NCBI GenBank assembly: GCA_032988165.1
Contig: JANTQF010000111.1
Location: forward strand, 40,343 to 104,342
DNA from: Emmonsiellopsis sp. PD_33
Taxonomy: Eukaryota; Ascomycota; Eurotiomycetes; Onygenales; Ajellomycetaceae
Length of the DNA: 64,000 nucleotides
Reading direction: 5' to 3'
The first letter of the stretch is position 1, and every line of letters starts with the position of its first letter. The position numbers and the translations under genes were made by a program. Shown here piece by piece: positions 23,091 to 34,988 of the stretch. Below the pieces are notes generated by a model that searched no databases, was not told the DNA's origin, and was given only the letters and a program-made list of their open reading frames with translations.

Positions 23091-26000
23091 GTGATGGAGA
23101 ACGATCTTGATTCTGTTGAGAGTGATTGGGGATGTGATGCGAATCTAAAACCCTCGAACGAGCCCGACGTTCAAGACGAGGTCCGCCCTCAGTTCGATCC
23201 GGATAGCCTGCGACTACTTGATGCTGTGAACGAAGGGGATGAATATGAACTGCAGCGCCTGCTGGACAAGGGGGTTGACCTGCAAGCTACGAACGAGCAC
23301 GGGGAGACAGCCCTTCACCTCGCAGTGATAAACAACCAGAAATCAATAGTGGAACTCCTGCTCAAGAGTGGCTCTGATACAGAAGCCGCAGACAAGGGCG
23401 GTAGCAAACCTCTGTACGTCGCCGCTGAAATGGGGAACCCGGCATCAGTCAAGCTGTTATTGAGATACAAGGCCAATGTCGAGTCGTTCAACGAGCAATC
23501 CCAAAATTCGGCACTTCATCACACTCTTTTAAACCACCACACCGATGTCGCTGAAGTCCTCCTAGAGAATCACGCGAATATTGATATGCCAATGACTCAA
23601 AATGGACCGACGTTGTTGTTCAGGGCCGTCGCTGACGGCAATTTGCATCTTGCCGAGTTTCTACTGGATAATGGCGCCAATAAGTATTTTTGTGATGATA
23701 ACGGCCGGACTGCGGAGGATTTGGCGTGCGAAGGGACTCCTATGAAGGGATTGCTCCGATCAGATCGGCTTTTGCAAGGCCCCTCAATTGAAAGGCGCAA
23801 GACAAAACCCAAGGCTCACTTCACGCAACCGGTTCTTCCAGGTGGCCAGGTCGATAAATTAAATGCCTGTCGGGGATTTGAAGGGACAATTATTGATTTC
23901 TTCGTTGAAGAGACTGAGCAGAGAATCGAAAAGACGGTACCTGTCTACGACTTACTCTATGGGAGCGGGGCGGAGTCAATCATGAATTCCGCGAAGGAAA
24001 AGATGGAGTCAATGGTGGATAGACAACGCAGTTTCAGATGGTATCACCTACCTGCAAATAATGTAAGTGAGATGTCCCTAAATTCTACGACGTGAATATA
24101 TTCTGACTTGTTCTAGATGGAATGGGTGGAGGTACGTTTCTTTTATTGTGTAGTCTAGACCAGGAGACCGGACTATAAGCAGCTGACAGTCAAGTAGATT
24201 CTCATAACCCGACATTTCGGTGAGCGAGGCTCCGGATCAATAGTACTGAGCGAAAAATCCAAATCGAAACTTGCATTGACCAATGCTATGGGTCACCAAT
24301 ACCGGGCCTCCGCCAATCTTTCCTCTTATATGAGACCAATTTGCCAAACTGTTAAGGTAAATTACCCCCGTCTTACCGAAAGATGACATCAGTTGCTGAC
24401 TTGCTCACTGTAGGCTTTGGGATCCTCCCTCGGAAACGACCAAACAGGTCAAACCATGTTATTTGTAAGTCGGAAGATTGTTTGATTTCTCAGGCGCAGA
24501 GACTGACTTCCTTATATATTCCATTTCTCCACTTTGAAACCCATAGCGCGTATAGGCGAATGGCCGACTTTTTAAAGGAAGAGTAAGAACGACTTGCGCC
24601 CGAAAGCCAACATGAACCTGCTAATGCTTATCCCACTAAAAGAAAAGGCAAGAAACCTAAGGCGGCCCTGCCTACTATAATGTGGAAAGTTAATCCCAAC
24701 CTCATGGAGCCCGCCCCCGTCGAAGAAACTGTTGAGAGATCTCCTTCAGTTGAGCAAATTACACACGGACGGAGAACCCTGGTATCGCCTCTCCGCAACC
24801 TCGGGGACAAGATACAGCTAAGCTTAAACCGTGTGGTTGACGCATTCCGGTTGTCGTTGGGCCGCCAGGAAGACCTGGAGAAAGGCGAACAAGTCACAAG
24901 CCCCCAGGATACAACAGACAATGGCTCAACAGGGGCATTACAAGCAAGTCATGAGGAGATTGAGACACCGCAGCATATTGATCCTAATGGCGCCCGAGAG
25001 CCAAGGGGAAGTACTCGTGTTAACGAACTGGAGGCTGCGAACTCAGTAGAAAATATCCAAGTTCCAAGAATCTATATAACGCAACCGAGCACACAAAACA
25101 CTCCAAGCGGAAGCATGGATTTACCGATTCAAGAACTCCTAGAATCTTTGCCATCAACTGATCCCTTACCACGAAGACATATATTTCCGGGTGTTACGGC
25201 TTTTAGTAAGAATGACGGGAGCCCTGCTCCAGCGGCAGGCGGTCGGACGCAAGAAGACAGCACCATACACTCGACTATGGCTGAAGAAGCCACCACAAGG
25301 CCTAAAGATTATGATCAACCACCGGATGCGACGAATATTCAAGCTAACAAGCCTGAAACTACGAAACCCCGCATACCTTCCGATGAACATCTTGTCAAGG
25401 GGTATTTATCGGTAACTAATCCTACGGCCTCGCCTCTTCAACTGAGAAGGACGCTTGATCAGTATTTTTATGCTCATCTCTCGAGTACCGCCGAGCGTGA
25501 TAGTGGTCAGGTTGTGTATCGATACACAGAAAAGCATTTTTCGGAGCCTAAAATCATCATGGTTGACCAATTGTGGCTCTGGGTCCTGAATGAAGGTAAT
25601 GGATAGCCACGTCTGACTAGTACGGATGCGATGCACTGGGAAGCTGACTGAAGTATAGACACCATTATTAGTTGTTTCCCACAACGATGGGACGTCTGGG
25701 CAAACCAGCCATTGCCCTCAGCAGCAGCAGCAGAGAATGTTAACGTGCCTCCCATTGAACCGATAATATTTGACCCCCCCCAACCCCCTGCTGCTGGAAT
25801 TCGGGTCCGTCGGTCTCCATCCCATTCGCATGAACAGGTCAGTCGTGGCAGAATAAGAGACAAAACCAAGATCGAATCGTCGCTTTTACTGGAATGGGTG
25901 TCAGGTAAAATATCTAAACCCGGAGTGACAAAGAGGGATTCGCATACCCGACCACAAAAATTGAAACAATCCACGGTCGTTGAGGAACCACGTTTGAAAT

Positions 26001-27451
26001 CTCCAAGCATTAGCAGCAGCAGGTCATCCTCTACCATTGAAAAGAGACGTTTGGAATCACTCAAAAGAGATCCTCTCAACGTTCTTCAGATGATACTTGG
26101 GCATCTTCGACTGAAAACCCGAGATCCATTTACGTCAGTCTACGACTTAGCACGTCTGATTGTAGATTCTTGTGTTGGATTATTTGATCCATATCATGCT
26201 CCAGACGAATATCAGTTCTTCGACTTCTTCGAAAGATCCATCGGGGCTGTGGTAAGTGCCAGGTCATTAATGATCGCTGGAACACAACTAATAGAATCGA
26301 GCAGATTGATCAAGAAACCCGATGTTTTCAGGATTTTGCGGAAAAGCTTGATCCTGCAAGCAGCGACCCAACCGCTAGCTTGGAAGTCTTCAGTATTAGC
26401 ACTGAAACAAAACTCTTGGTGGAGATTAAAGATATTATCGACGAGCTTGGGATTTTACATATGATCCTAACTGATCAAAGGAAACCGACAGAGGAACTAT
26501 CCAGGATTGTGACTGAGCACAAGAAAATCAAACATGGAAATACCAACAGTGAAAACTCGTCGCCTATACGAAACCCAGTGCTGGAGAATAATCTGCATCG
26601 AGTTGAGAAAATGCAAAAGCTTGCCAATGAATCTTATAAGGCAGTAAGTGCATCAAAGCGTGGCTCAAAGACCTCTCATACTAATTGTTCTCAGCTCTAT
26701 AACCTTCTCGATCTAAAGCAAAAACAGAACAACGTTTCGGAAGCGTTGTCTGCCCGTGTCCAAGCCGAGAATACGTCACGACAAGCGAGAGCAGCCAATG
26801 ACCTTTCCGAAAGGGGATTACAACAAGCTAAGCTTGCTCGCCAGCAAGCCGCTGAGTCCATACGGCAAGGAAGGACAGTCTTAGTCTTTACTGTTGTCAC
26901 CATTATCTTTGTGAGATCCCTCTCTCAATAGCCGAAACACGCCGTAATTAACGTATACCTAGCTTCCATTGTCATTCATGGCAGCCTTTTTTGCCATCGA
27001 TATCGACGTCTTCCCTTGGAATAAAGGAGACAAGATACCAATAGATTACGTGCTAAGATACATGTGTAGGTGGCACTGCCTTGTTCCCATCTCTTTGGAA
27101 ATATTGCCTCTTCTCTATCTAACATGACCAATAGTTAGCATTTCCGGGGCCATATCTATCCCTTTCATCCTAATTGCATGGAATCAAGATAGGATTGCGA
27201 AATTCTTAAAATCTTGCGGCAGACCAACCGCGACAGGGGTTTTGATTATTCTGGGTCTGGTGATACTCCTTTCGGTTATCTGGACAAGGGATATAGCATC
27301 AGGAATGAAAGCAGCTGTGACGGTATTCCTCATTATATTTGCTTTAATAATATCGGTTTGGCTTCAAGCAGTGTTTCAGACGCCCAACGAGGCTAGTACC
27401 TTGTTCGGTCAGGGGGACACTGACGACGCATCATCCGAAGAAATAATTTAA
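23091..27451 (+). CDS. Large ankyrin-repeat protein with a CorA-like membrane C-terminus
   Basis: Eleven exons: 23091-24062, 24117-24131, 24198-24356, 24414-24464, 24500-24582, 24643-25595, 25659-26251, 26305-26643, 26695-26910, 26963-27063, 27139-27451; phases agree, 1264 aa. Residues about 40-230 are ankyrin repeats (ATNEHGETALHLAVINNQ). Next comes a segment typical of fungal ankyrin/CorA-like proteins: RWYHLPANNMEWVE, PFLHFETHSAYRRM, KGYLSVTNPTAS, RRTLDQYFY, VDQLWLWVLNE-DTIISCFPQRW, DEYQFFDFFERSIGAV. A coiled coil precedes membrane helices: LPLSFMAAFFAIDI near residue 1130, then two more before the tail. Function unknown; ion transport is not implied because the GMN signature is not seen. 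An apparent stop at 24584 lies inside a 60-nt intron. The acceptor at 24499 implies an unusually short 35-nt intron, so that junction is doubtful. Confidence 0.78.
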
Positions 27452-27616
27452 TACAAGATTCATAGGTACCTGGAAATTTTTTTCTCGTATTCCATCCAAA
27501 CCTAAAAAACCCGAATGAGAAGCATTTAGGAATCTCGCTACTTTAGTAGTTTCCGAACAAGGGTAAAATAAAAGCAAAGAAAAGCATAGCAAGAGAAAAT
27601 GGCCGGCACAGTTGGT

Positions 27617-28699
27617 TCATTCGTCGGTCAGCCGAAACAGAAGTGATATACTTACTGTCATGCTAATGAGCCCCAGACAAACAATGGCAGCGGCCAGAAA
27701 GCTACCCCAGCCCAGCACCATAGCGACAGTTCCGATATGCCCCTGAACAGCGCCGTAATAGAGCCCCTCGCTCATAGTGACACCTCCAGAGCTTGAAATA
27801 TGCTGCCAAAAAGCGGACACGAGTGTCAACACCGAGCCGATTCCCGCTATAATTGTAGCAAGCTGTAAAATAGGCTTTGAAGGGAACGGTTTGACTTCCA
27901 CCTCACTTCCATCCTCACCTATTTCCTCATGCCAGCCAGGGAAGGTGCCAAGAAGTAAAGAACAGATGAATGCAAATGGGATCGATGGGAAGCTGATTTG
28001 AATGGTTAGTCAAGGTCCTATTTCATAGAACTATGTTTGAATATTTCATTAAACATATTGAAAAGTAAACCATACATTAAACCACTAAATACCATCTGGT
28101 CTTTGAAAACCTTGGATATATAAAGCAGATTCAGTGGATCGATGTCTGATGTTTTTTGATTATTGATGGCAGCTGTAAGCTGTTCCACGTTCCGGGCGCA
28201 GACCCAGAGACCGGAGTTCTGGTTTATACAATGACCGAAATACCCCGTTCGGATCTCAAATGAGGGGACATTACCGCCGATTCCTTCTGTTAAATTTGCA
28301 AATGTTCCCGCCAGATTTGGATTCAGTTGTGCTGGATGAGCATTCTGCAGAGGTGACGAGGATATGTTGGCGGCGTATGAAAGCGATATCAAATATACGT
28401 TGGCGAGTGCGGAGTTGGAGCATCCAGCGACAAGAATTGCTACAATTTCAGAGAACGTTTAACATCTCAGCTTCTAATAGATAGCCGATATTTGGGGTAA
28501 TGGAATAAAATGGGCGGAAGGAATTCCTACACAAAAATGTAATTGGAACAAGTAGAATGACCATCAGAATATGGTGGTACTCAACGTGGTGAACAATGAC
28601 TAGTCTCGAGATGAGATTGTTAGCACCAACACCGCTCACTCTGGACGGGAAACAAATATACATACATTGCGTCATCCGTGAAAAGGTAGATTCTGCCAT
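27617..28699 (-). CDS. fig1: Fig1-like membrane protein (mating/Ca2+ influx and membrane fusion)
   Basis: Exons 28662-28699, 28531-28604, 28076-28439 and 27617-27992; phases agree, 283 aa. Fig1 proteins are claudin-like four-helix membrane proteins that act in low-affinity Ca2+ uptake and cell fusion during mating. The first helix is LVIVHHVEYHHILM followed by VILLVPITFLSILVAGCSN; the VAGCS Cys is characteristic. The outer loop has SFEIRTGYFGHCI and GLWVCA, the conserved GYFG...C...W-C pattern. Helices 2-4 are near IFPSIPFAFICSLLL, ILQLATIIAGIGSVL and VAMVLGWGSFLAAA. The first intron has a GCTAAC branch site 14 bases from its AG. Divergent from the amine oxidase with about 700 bases shared. 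A late GTAAGT near 27653 might be a further donor, which would change the last residues. Confidence 0.83.
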
Positions 28700-29407
28700 G
28701 TTGCTGAATTAAGTCTCCAAGACTGACGACGATGATAACAATGGCTTGAAAGGCAAGGCGTGCCAAATGATGCCCCGCGTTGTGTGCGAGGAAACAGGAT
28801 GACCACCGATTTCGAACCCATGGTCTCTTGTTGAACGGCCAATAATACTGCGCCACTGTTGGACTCGTCGCCTCGTTGAACGAGCTCTGCAATGCAACAT
28901 CCTCAATAATATGAACCAATGGCTGGTGATGCTGGGTGTTGCGAGGATGCGGGCAGATTGAATTAGGGCGCAGAATATCACGTGCCAGATTGCCAAGAGA
29001 AAGGGTGAAAAGGGGGGATACCGTCGAACAAATATTAATAGACAACTCAGCATTCCCTGCCTATGCGGCCTATCATGCAGTAACACGATTGGAATATGGA
29101 ACAAGAGGCAGAATGTGGAATTCTGACCCCGCAAGCTTTCAATTCGGCGTATCCTGCCCAATTGGCCCATCGGCAATGTGAGTTCCAAGGATTCAAGTTG
29201 TGTGCGGATCCATCCCCGTCGACCACAGAAGATAGCGTTGATAACCTCCACATTGCCGTGAGGGGTCTGGGGTAAATAAAACCATAAAGCCAAAACTGCT
29301 GGTATAGCTCCATAGGGACCAACAGATATAAAATAAAGCTTCAAAGTCAGTTTCTCCTATTCACCATTTTCCTCGGCTTCCTTGATAACTTGAACCTTGG
29401 AAGAAAA
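28700..29407. other. Divergent promoter region, fig1 / amine oxidase
   Basis: About 700 bases between two start codons. Overlapping minus-strand ORFs (211 and 141 codons) cross it but match nothing I recognise; once fig1 is given its first exon, no gene is needed here. Confidence 0.5.
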
Positions 29408-30986
29408 ATGCCCCACACATACGACGCAATCATCGTCGGCGCAGGACTCAGCGGTCTCCAGGCTGCTCTGAGTCTTCACCAAGCCGGGTTATCAGTATGC
29501 GTCCTTGAGGCTCGCGATAGAGTCGGTGGTAAAACCTGCTCAGTACCTCTCGAAACTGGCGGATGCGTCGAGCTAGGGGCGGCCTGGATCAACGATACAA
29601 ACCAGAGACGCATGTATGCTTTTTCTCGCAAATTCAATCTCGAGTTGATCAAGCAAAACACAGAGGGCGATGGATTGATGAATGGTTATACTGGAAATGG
29701 AGATGTTATACGATTTCCCTACGGGCAAACGCCTCCGGTAAATAATAGCCTTTATCTGTTTTTAAAAACCTTTGTTCCCGCGAGCCACATGCGAAACTAC
29801 ACGGCATTATGCTAAGTCCTAGCCATTAGTTTGGAGACGCAGCGGACGTGAAAGATCTCGAGAGGATACGGGATCTCATTCATGATCTATCAGTTCAAGC
29901 CCATGAAGCGTTAGCTACCGGCCGTGGCTACCCAACTATCACCAACAACTTGGATGGAATGACCCTAGCTAATTTTGTTCGCGGGCAAGAAGGCCGCGAA
30001 AGTACGTCTAAAATGGTCAATTTGTGGTCCCATGCCATGCTCGGGCTTGACTCAGATGAGATCAGTGCCGGCGCGTTCATTGATTATTGTGCGCGTGGAG
30101 GCGGGCTCATGCAGATGCGGTCTGATACCAAGCATGGCGGACAGTACCTCCGTTTCCGTAAAGGTATGGCGTTTCTCTCCCCCAAATCTATATTAGCAAT
30201 GCATTAACCCAACCCAATGAGACTATAGGAACGCAATCAGTCGCCATCAATATCGCCAAGCTCCTCCCCGAGGGGACCATCCACCTTTCCTCCCCAGTAT
30301 CCCAAATCATCGACCACGGCGACTATGTCCAAGCAGTCGCCAAAACACCCTACTCCAGCCTAGCCACATACACCGCGCGTAAACTCGTTCTTTCAGTCCC
30401 TACCCCGCTGTATAAAGACATCACCTTCTCCCCGCCCCTACCCCCGGAGAAGTCAAGGGCAGCCAGCAGCACCAAACTCGGCTTCTACACTAAGGTGATT
30501 GCCGTGTACGACAAGCCATGGTGGACGGCCAATAACCACTGCGGCCTTATCCTGTCCTACAGTGGTCCGGTCGTCATTGCGCGTGATACCTCCTCTGCTG
30601 CCGACGGACAGTATTCATTGACATGCTTCGTCAACGGCTCTATAGGGCGCAAGTGGAGTACCCTGTCGCCTTTCGAGAGGCAGATGCAGGTTCTCCAACA
30701 CTTAAAAGAAATTACGGGCGACGAAGCTGCGATGAAGCCTACTATGGTTTTAGAGCGCCAGTGGACACGGGAACAGTGGAGTCAGGGTGCTGTGTGTCCA
30801 CTCAGTGGGCCGGGTGTGATGTCCTCTGTGGGCCACCTGTGGCCTGTTCCGGTGGGTAATATCCATTTTGTCGGGACTGAGTTTGCTAGGGAGTGGAAGG
30901 GATATATGGAGGGTGCAGTTTGCTCCGGTGAAGATGGGGCCAGAGGGGTGCTGGAGGCATTGAAGGAGTTGAGGGCAAAGCTGTGA
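29408..30986 (+). CDS. Flavin-containing amine oxidase
   Basis: Exons 29408-29737, 29830-30163 and 30229-30986; phases agree, 473 aa. Expected to oxidise a primary or secondary amine (or polyamine) to an aldehyde with release of ammonia and H2O2. The start MPHTYDAIIVGAGLSGLQAA opens directly into the FAD-binding GxGxxG fold, with VLEARDRVGGKT next and ELGAAWI (ribose/substrate strand) after it. The C-terminal FAD motif reads NIHFVGTEFAREWKGYMEGA, as in MAO-N type enzymes; the usual Cys of mammalian covalent MAO (SGGC) is not visible, so FAD is probably non-covalent. No TM anchor or clear peroxisomal SRL-type end (it ends AKL, a weak PTS1-like tripeptide). Convergent with the permease 180 bases away, which may import its substrate. 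Confidence 0.9.
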
Positions 30987-31163
30987 TTTTGGTATCTTAG
31001 AGTGTTATTTTACGGCGTTTATTTTAGTAGTTAGCCATAATATCTTGTCAATATATACGTCTTATCAGTAAAAACAGGAAAGGTTGTGTAAGACTTCTCA
31101 GAATGGGACTGAATTTAACAGATTCTGCCTCTAGAAATATAAGTTGGTGGATGGCCATGTCCT

Positions 31164-33243
31164 CTACCACGGCTTTACATAAGTCCCAATTCTTCTCCAG
31201 AGAGGACGAGAATAATGCTTATCCAAGAGCTGAATCTCCTCTTGCGACAGGACCGCTCTACCCCTAACCATGTCCGCTGTAGCCGGGTCTTGCCATTTCG
31301 TACGCTTAATTAATTTATAAGCCAGCATACCGCCAAAAATAATGTAAAACCCGAGTGTAAAGGAAAAAAAGTTATATGCTGAGAATTCACCGCCGCCCTG
31401 TAAGAGGAACTGTTAGTAACGTAGTTGAAAGTTAGGGAATATGCAAGAACATACGAGCGGGACGACACCTCCATAGAGAAGACAAACTAGAAGGAGAGTT
31501 GATATAGTGAGCGTCATAACCGGAGCCAGTGGCCACATGAAGGACTGCCATCCGTAGAGCTCGGAGAAGATGGGGGTACCCTGGGCTTTAAGGGCAGCAT
31601 GGAAACGCAATGAAGTAAAAGCCACGATAGCCCAGTTAGTGAAGAAAGAGGCGCTCGTGATGCTAATAAACCAGTTAAGAACCTCATACCCCTTACCTGT
31701 TCCACATTTATTGTTAACGATCTGATATACAAAATCTAGTCATTGCAGGGTTTTGGGACAACTCACCACTCAAGCTCATGTACGTCAACACCGTCCCAAC
31801 TGTAGCAGTAATTGAAAGCGCCCAGCGAGGCCGTCCCCTTTCATCTACCCTTGCGATAAATGACGGGACAAGTCGCTGGAGCGCCATTTCTCTGAGAATA
31901 CGAGAAGGAAGATAAATAGATTCCAACGCAATTGCAAGAATTCCGAATATCATACAGGCATTGATTATATCGGGAACTGCCTTGATACCACTGTCGGCAA
32001 TAGCAATCACGAAGGGTGAGGCGGCCGCACCCGAACCTCCAAGCAGGCGGTCATCATCGGACGGAACGATAACGGTGACTAGGGCAGCGGATATACAATA
32101 GAAGCAGCCAACGCGCCAGGGTATAACGTTCGCAGCGTTGACCATAGAATACCGTGGGGCTTTAGCCTCGCCACCCATGACACCAATATAAATTTGGTCA
32201 CCAATAGCCCATATGGCGGTGAGAGCCGCAGAAGCAAAGCCCTAAAATACATGTCAATTTTGTAGCCCCTTCATGGATGGTTAAAAAAGTTTGAAGAACT
32301 TACTCCGAAACTATTATTGAAGACAGGTAGGTCTCTCCAGGTGCTACCATCTTTGACGGAGCCAGTGGGGCCAGCTCCTCCAATGACAACTAGGGAGACT
32401 ATAACGATAAAGACAAATAGGAACACCTTCACCAGAGACGTAAAGTACTGGACCCATGCATAATAGGTATTGGGGACAAGGAAGATGACCAGACAAATCA
32501 CGAGGAAAATGGATACTGTTTAGCTGTGTTAACGAGTCCAGTCACTGGATTAAAACAGTCTAAATTCAAAACCATGGCACTTACACCAAGCTGCTGTCGG
32601 CACAGAGCCTTGAGCCCAATAATCAACTAACAGAACAAAAAAGGCTGCTTCAGAGGCAAAGACAGCGGTCCATCCTAGACAATAAAAAATTAGCCGCTGG
32701 AATATATGTAGGAGAAGTAAAAGAGAGATTGAACGGACCTAGCCATTCAGCTAGGCCAGCACCGAATGCCAGGGCTGGGTCAACCCAGCGGCCCGCATAG
32801 TCAATATAGTTTCCAGATGTTGGGTAGGCAATGGTCATTTCGGTAAGTGCCTGAAGATTGGACCAGACACCAATGCAGACAATTAGATAGGCCAGCATCA
32901 GGCCCCCAGGACCTCCATTCGCCAGGGCTTTTCCAGTGCCGATGAATAGACCGCTACCAATGTTGGATCCCAGTGAGATAACCTATCGACGGCATAAGAC
33001 AAAAGATCAAGCAGAAGCAAAAGGATAAGGGACTCTGGCTTGACAATTCCTTATAGCCTAAGCTTTAAGCTGCCTTCTTACGTGAATCTGTCTTGGAGTA
33101 AAGGACCGCTCATAATTTCCGTGCTCCTCCTCAATTTGACCCTCATGGGCACTGATTGCTGGCCCCAGGCCAACCTTTGACTCGCTGTTGACAGACGAAT
33201 CCTCGTAGCCAGCAGGGGCCTTTCGGACTTCTCCGTCCTTCAT
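31164..33243 (-). CDS. Amino-acid/amine permease, APC superfamily
   Basis: Seven exons: 33082-33243, 32739-32982, 32585-32674, 32304-32515, 31767-32241, 31455-31696, 31164-31397; phases agree, 552 aa. Proton-coupled plasma-membrane importer of the yeast amino-acid transporter type. The hydrophilic N-terminus ends FTPRQIH, joined to VISLGSNIGSGLFIGTGKAL, the hallmark first helix (GSGLF). Then GPGGLMLAYL, AEWLGWTAVFASEA, NTYYAWVQYF, YIGVMGGEAKAPR and LESIYLPSRILREMALQ follow, giving about 12 helices. The cytosolic tail ends YSRPLWRRIGTYVKPW. Exon joins are clean with normal GT-AG borders. Its neighbour is the amine oxidase, converging from the left, which suggests uptake of an amine or amino acid; the substrate is not visible in the sequence. 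Confidence 0.92.
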
Positions 33244-33952
33244 TTCCGGTCAATGAGGGTAGTAAGTAAGCAATAAGAATAAGAAATGATTTTGGGCATC
33301 AAGAACAACGAACTCCAACAAGTGGAGAGCGCTATTGGTGCTGGGGAGCACCGCCGCTTAAATATCACTGACCACAAGAGCTCCCTGAACCACCGCCACT
33401 CGATGACGGCACGATCATCGCTGACAAGATGATGGTGCGGGGATAGCGTTAAGCTTAACCCCACCTTAGAGTGGCGCTTATCAGCCCCCATGGGGCAGCG
33501 TGCGATAGGCGTCTGGGCAGTGGGGACCTCGGATTTGGGGCTCTCTTGCCATTGGGGAATTCAGACCAAGTTGAGCGACGATAAGTGACTCCGAATGAAG
33601 TCGGCAAGGTTCCTAAATAGGAAACAGGAAGGATATCTCGATTTCGGGGTTGCCTTGTTCCGGGGCGTAAATTCCTAAATAGGAAGGATATCTCGGTTTC
33701 GGGGTTGCCTTGTTCCTGGGGCATTTACGTGGAGCGCTGTGGCCAACCAAGGGAATTTGACATGTTGACGTAGGTTGCAATCTCACAGATAAGCGGGGAC
33801 AGTGGGTTCATCCTAACAGAAACAGGCCAGAGAGGCCGAACGGGGGCCTCTATTACTCCTCCAATGGCTGCTGTTCTTTCCGCTTGGAGATGAGAAGCGA
33901 CGTCTTGGTCGAAACCAACAGACCACAAGCAGCCAGCCAACAAAACACAAAT
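33244..33952. other. Intergenic region with imperfect tandem repeat
   Basis: Between the permease start and the aldolase pseudogene. Contains the duplicated block at 33610-33724; otherwise no feature. Confidence 0.5.
33610..33724 (+). repeat. Imperfect tandem duplication, unit about 55-62 bp
   Basis: Copy 1 (33610-33671) and copy 2 (33672-33724) both run from TTCCTAAATAGG through GGAAGGATATCTCG and TTTCGGGGTTGCCTTGTTCC. Copy 1 has a small extra insert after the first block. Two copies only. Confidence 0.7.
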
Positions 33953-34850
33953 ATGGCTCCCTCTTTAGGCCTATGATACCCACCACGCTAAATTACCGAG
34001 GCCCTCGAAAACAAGAAAGAGACGGTTGGTGAAAGACTGAACCAGGGAGTTCTCCTCCCCGATTTTACAAATGTCGAAATTCAACGACAGCATATGCTCA
34101 ACCGCATGGCCGGCACCTTCTGGATGTTCGCCAGACACGGATTCATAGAGGGAGTGGCTGGGCATATCTCTCTAAGAGGCCCAAAATTTCCTGATAAGTT
34201 ATGGGCAGGCCTGTAAGTGGTAAACGTGTGCCCCTTGAGAATAAAAGCAAAACAGAATATCGATCTTGTCAAGATAAAAAAAACCAACTGTGAGATCGTT
34301 CCCGGGCTCGGGCTACATTTTGGTTTGGTTTTGCCGTCCGATACGGCTCTGGTAGTTAGACGAGAACGGCTCTGCCGTTAGCGGAAACATCCCGGGACCA
34401 GCGAACGCCGCTGTATTTCTCATTCATGGCGCTGTTCACAAAGGAAGACCAGGCGTAAATGCAGCGTGCCATTTTCACTCGACCTATGGTGAGGCCTCGT
34501 GGGTATCTGTCTAGCCCCTCGAGATTCTTAAGTTAGGATGTGGCAATGTTATATGGAACGGCCCAGAGTCCCTATGGTGGGTTCGGGGGGGTTGTTCTAA
34601 AAGACGAAAAATTAGTTGCGCTCATAAAAGCACTGGTCAAGGAAGGAAATGGGATGATTCCGAGAAATCATGGCCTCTTGACTGGAATGAGGCGGCGTAT
34701 CTGTTTCTGCTCATGGGAAAGAGCTGTCAGGTCCAGCTGGCAGCAGACGCCGCCGCCGCGATGGGCCGTACGAAAGTACTCATCGATGGCGAGACAGCTC
34801 GGTTCACATCTGAGAATACAATCGATCCGGTGAGCTCAACCTGAGCGACT
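33953..34850 (+). pseudogene. Class II aldolase/adducin-domain pseudogene
   Basis: Fragments of one class II aldolase-like protein appear in order on the plus strand but in different frames. From the presumed ATG at 33953 the frame meets TGA (33974) and TAA (33989), then continues open: EALENKKETV, QHMLNRMAGTF, FARHGFIEGVAGHIS and FPDKLW. A second block (34310-34470) has GLHFGLVLPSDTALV, then after a one-base shift GNIPGPANAAV and ACHFHSTYGEA (the HxH zinc ligands). After a further stop and shift come LYGTAQSPYGGFGGVVL, RNHGLLT, then in yet another frame EAAYLFLLMGKSCQVQLAAD and GRTKVLID. At least two nonsense codons and three frame changes cannot be explained by introns. Intact relatives are about 270-300 aa. 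Dead gene, fairly recent since residues are well kept. Confidence 0.85.
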
Positions 34851-34988
34851 TCTTCGAACCCCTTTTGCTAGCCCTCGCGTAGGAAAGTCTAAATGTGGTA
34901 TCTGCAATATGAATCTGCCCTTTCGCATGATGGTTATCAGGCTTTGTGAATGCGGGAGTCGATTCCATTGTTCGTTCCTCTTATAGAT

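Noticed and set aside
24584..24586. In-frame TAA in the ankyrin/CorA gene that looked like a pseudogene mark
   Set aside because: It lies in a 60-nt intron (GTAAGA...CTAAT...AAAAG) whose phases agree on both sides.
28709..29344. 211-codon minus-strand ORF, overlapped by a 141-codon ORF, between fig1 and the amine oxidase
   Set aside because: No recognisable domain, the frames conflict, and fig1 gains a good start at 28699, leaving this as a divergent promoter. Kept as a doubt, not a gene.
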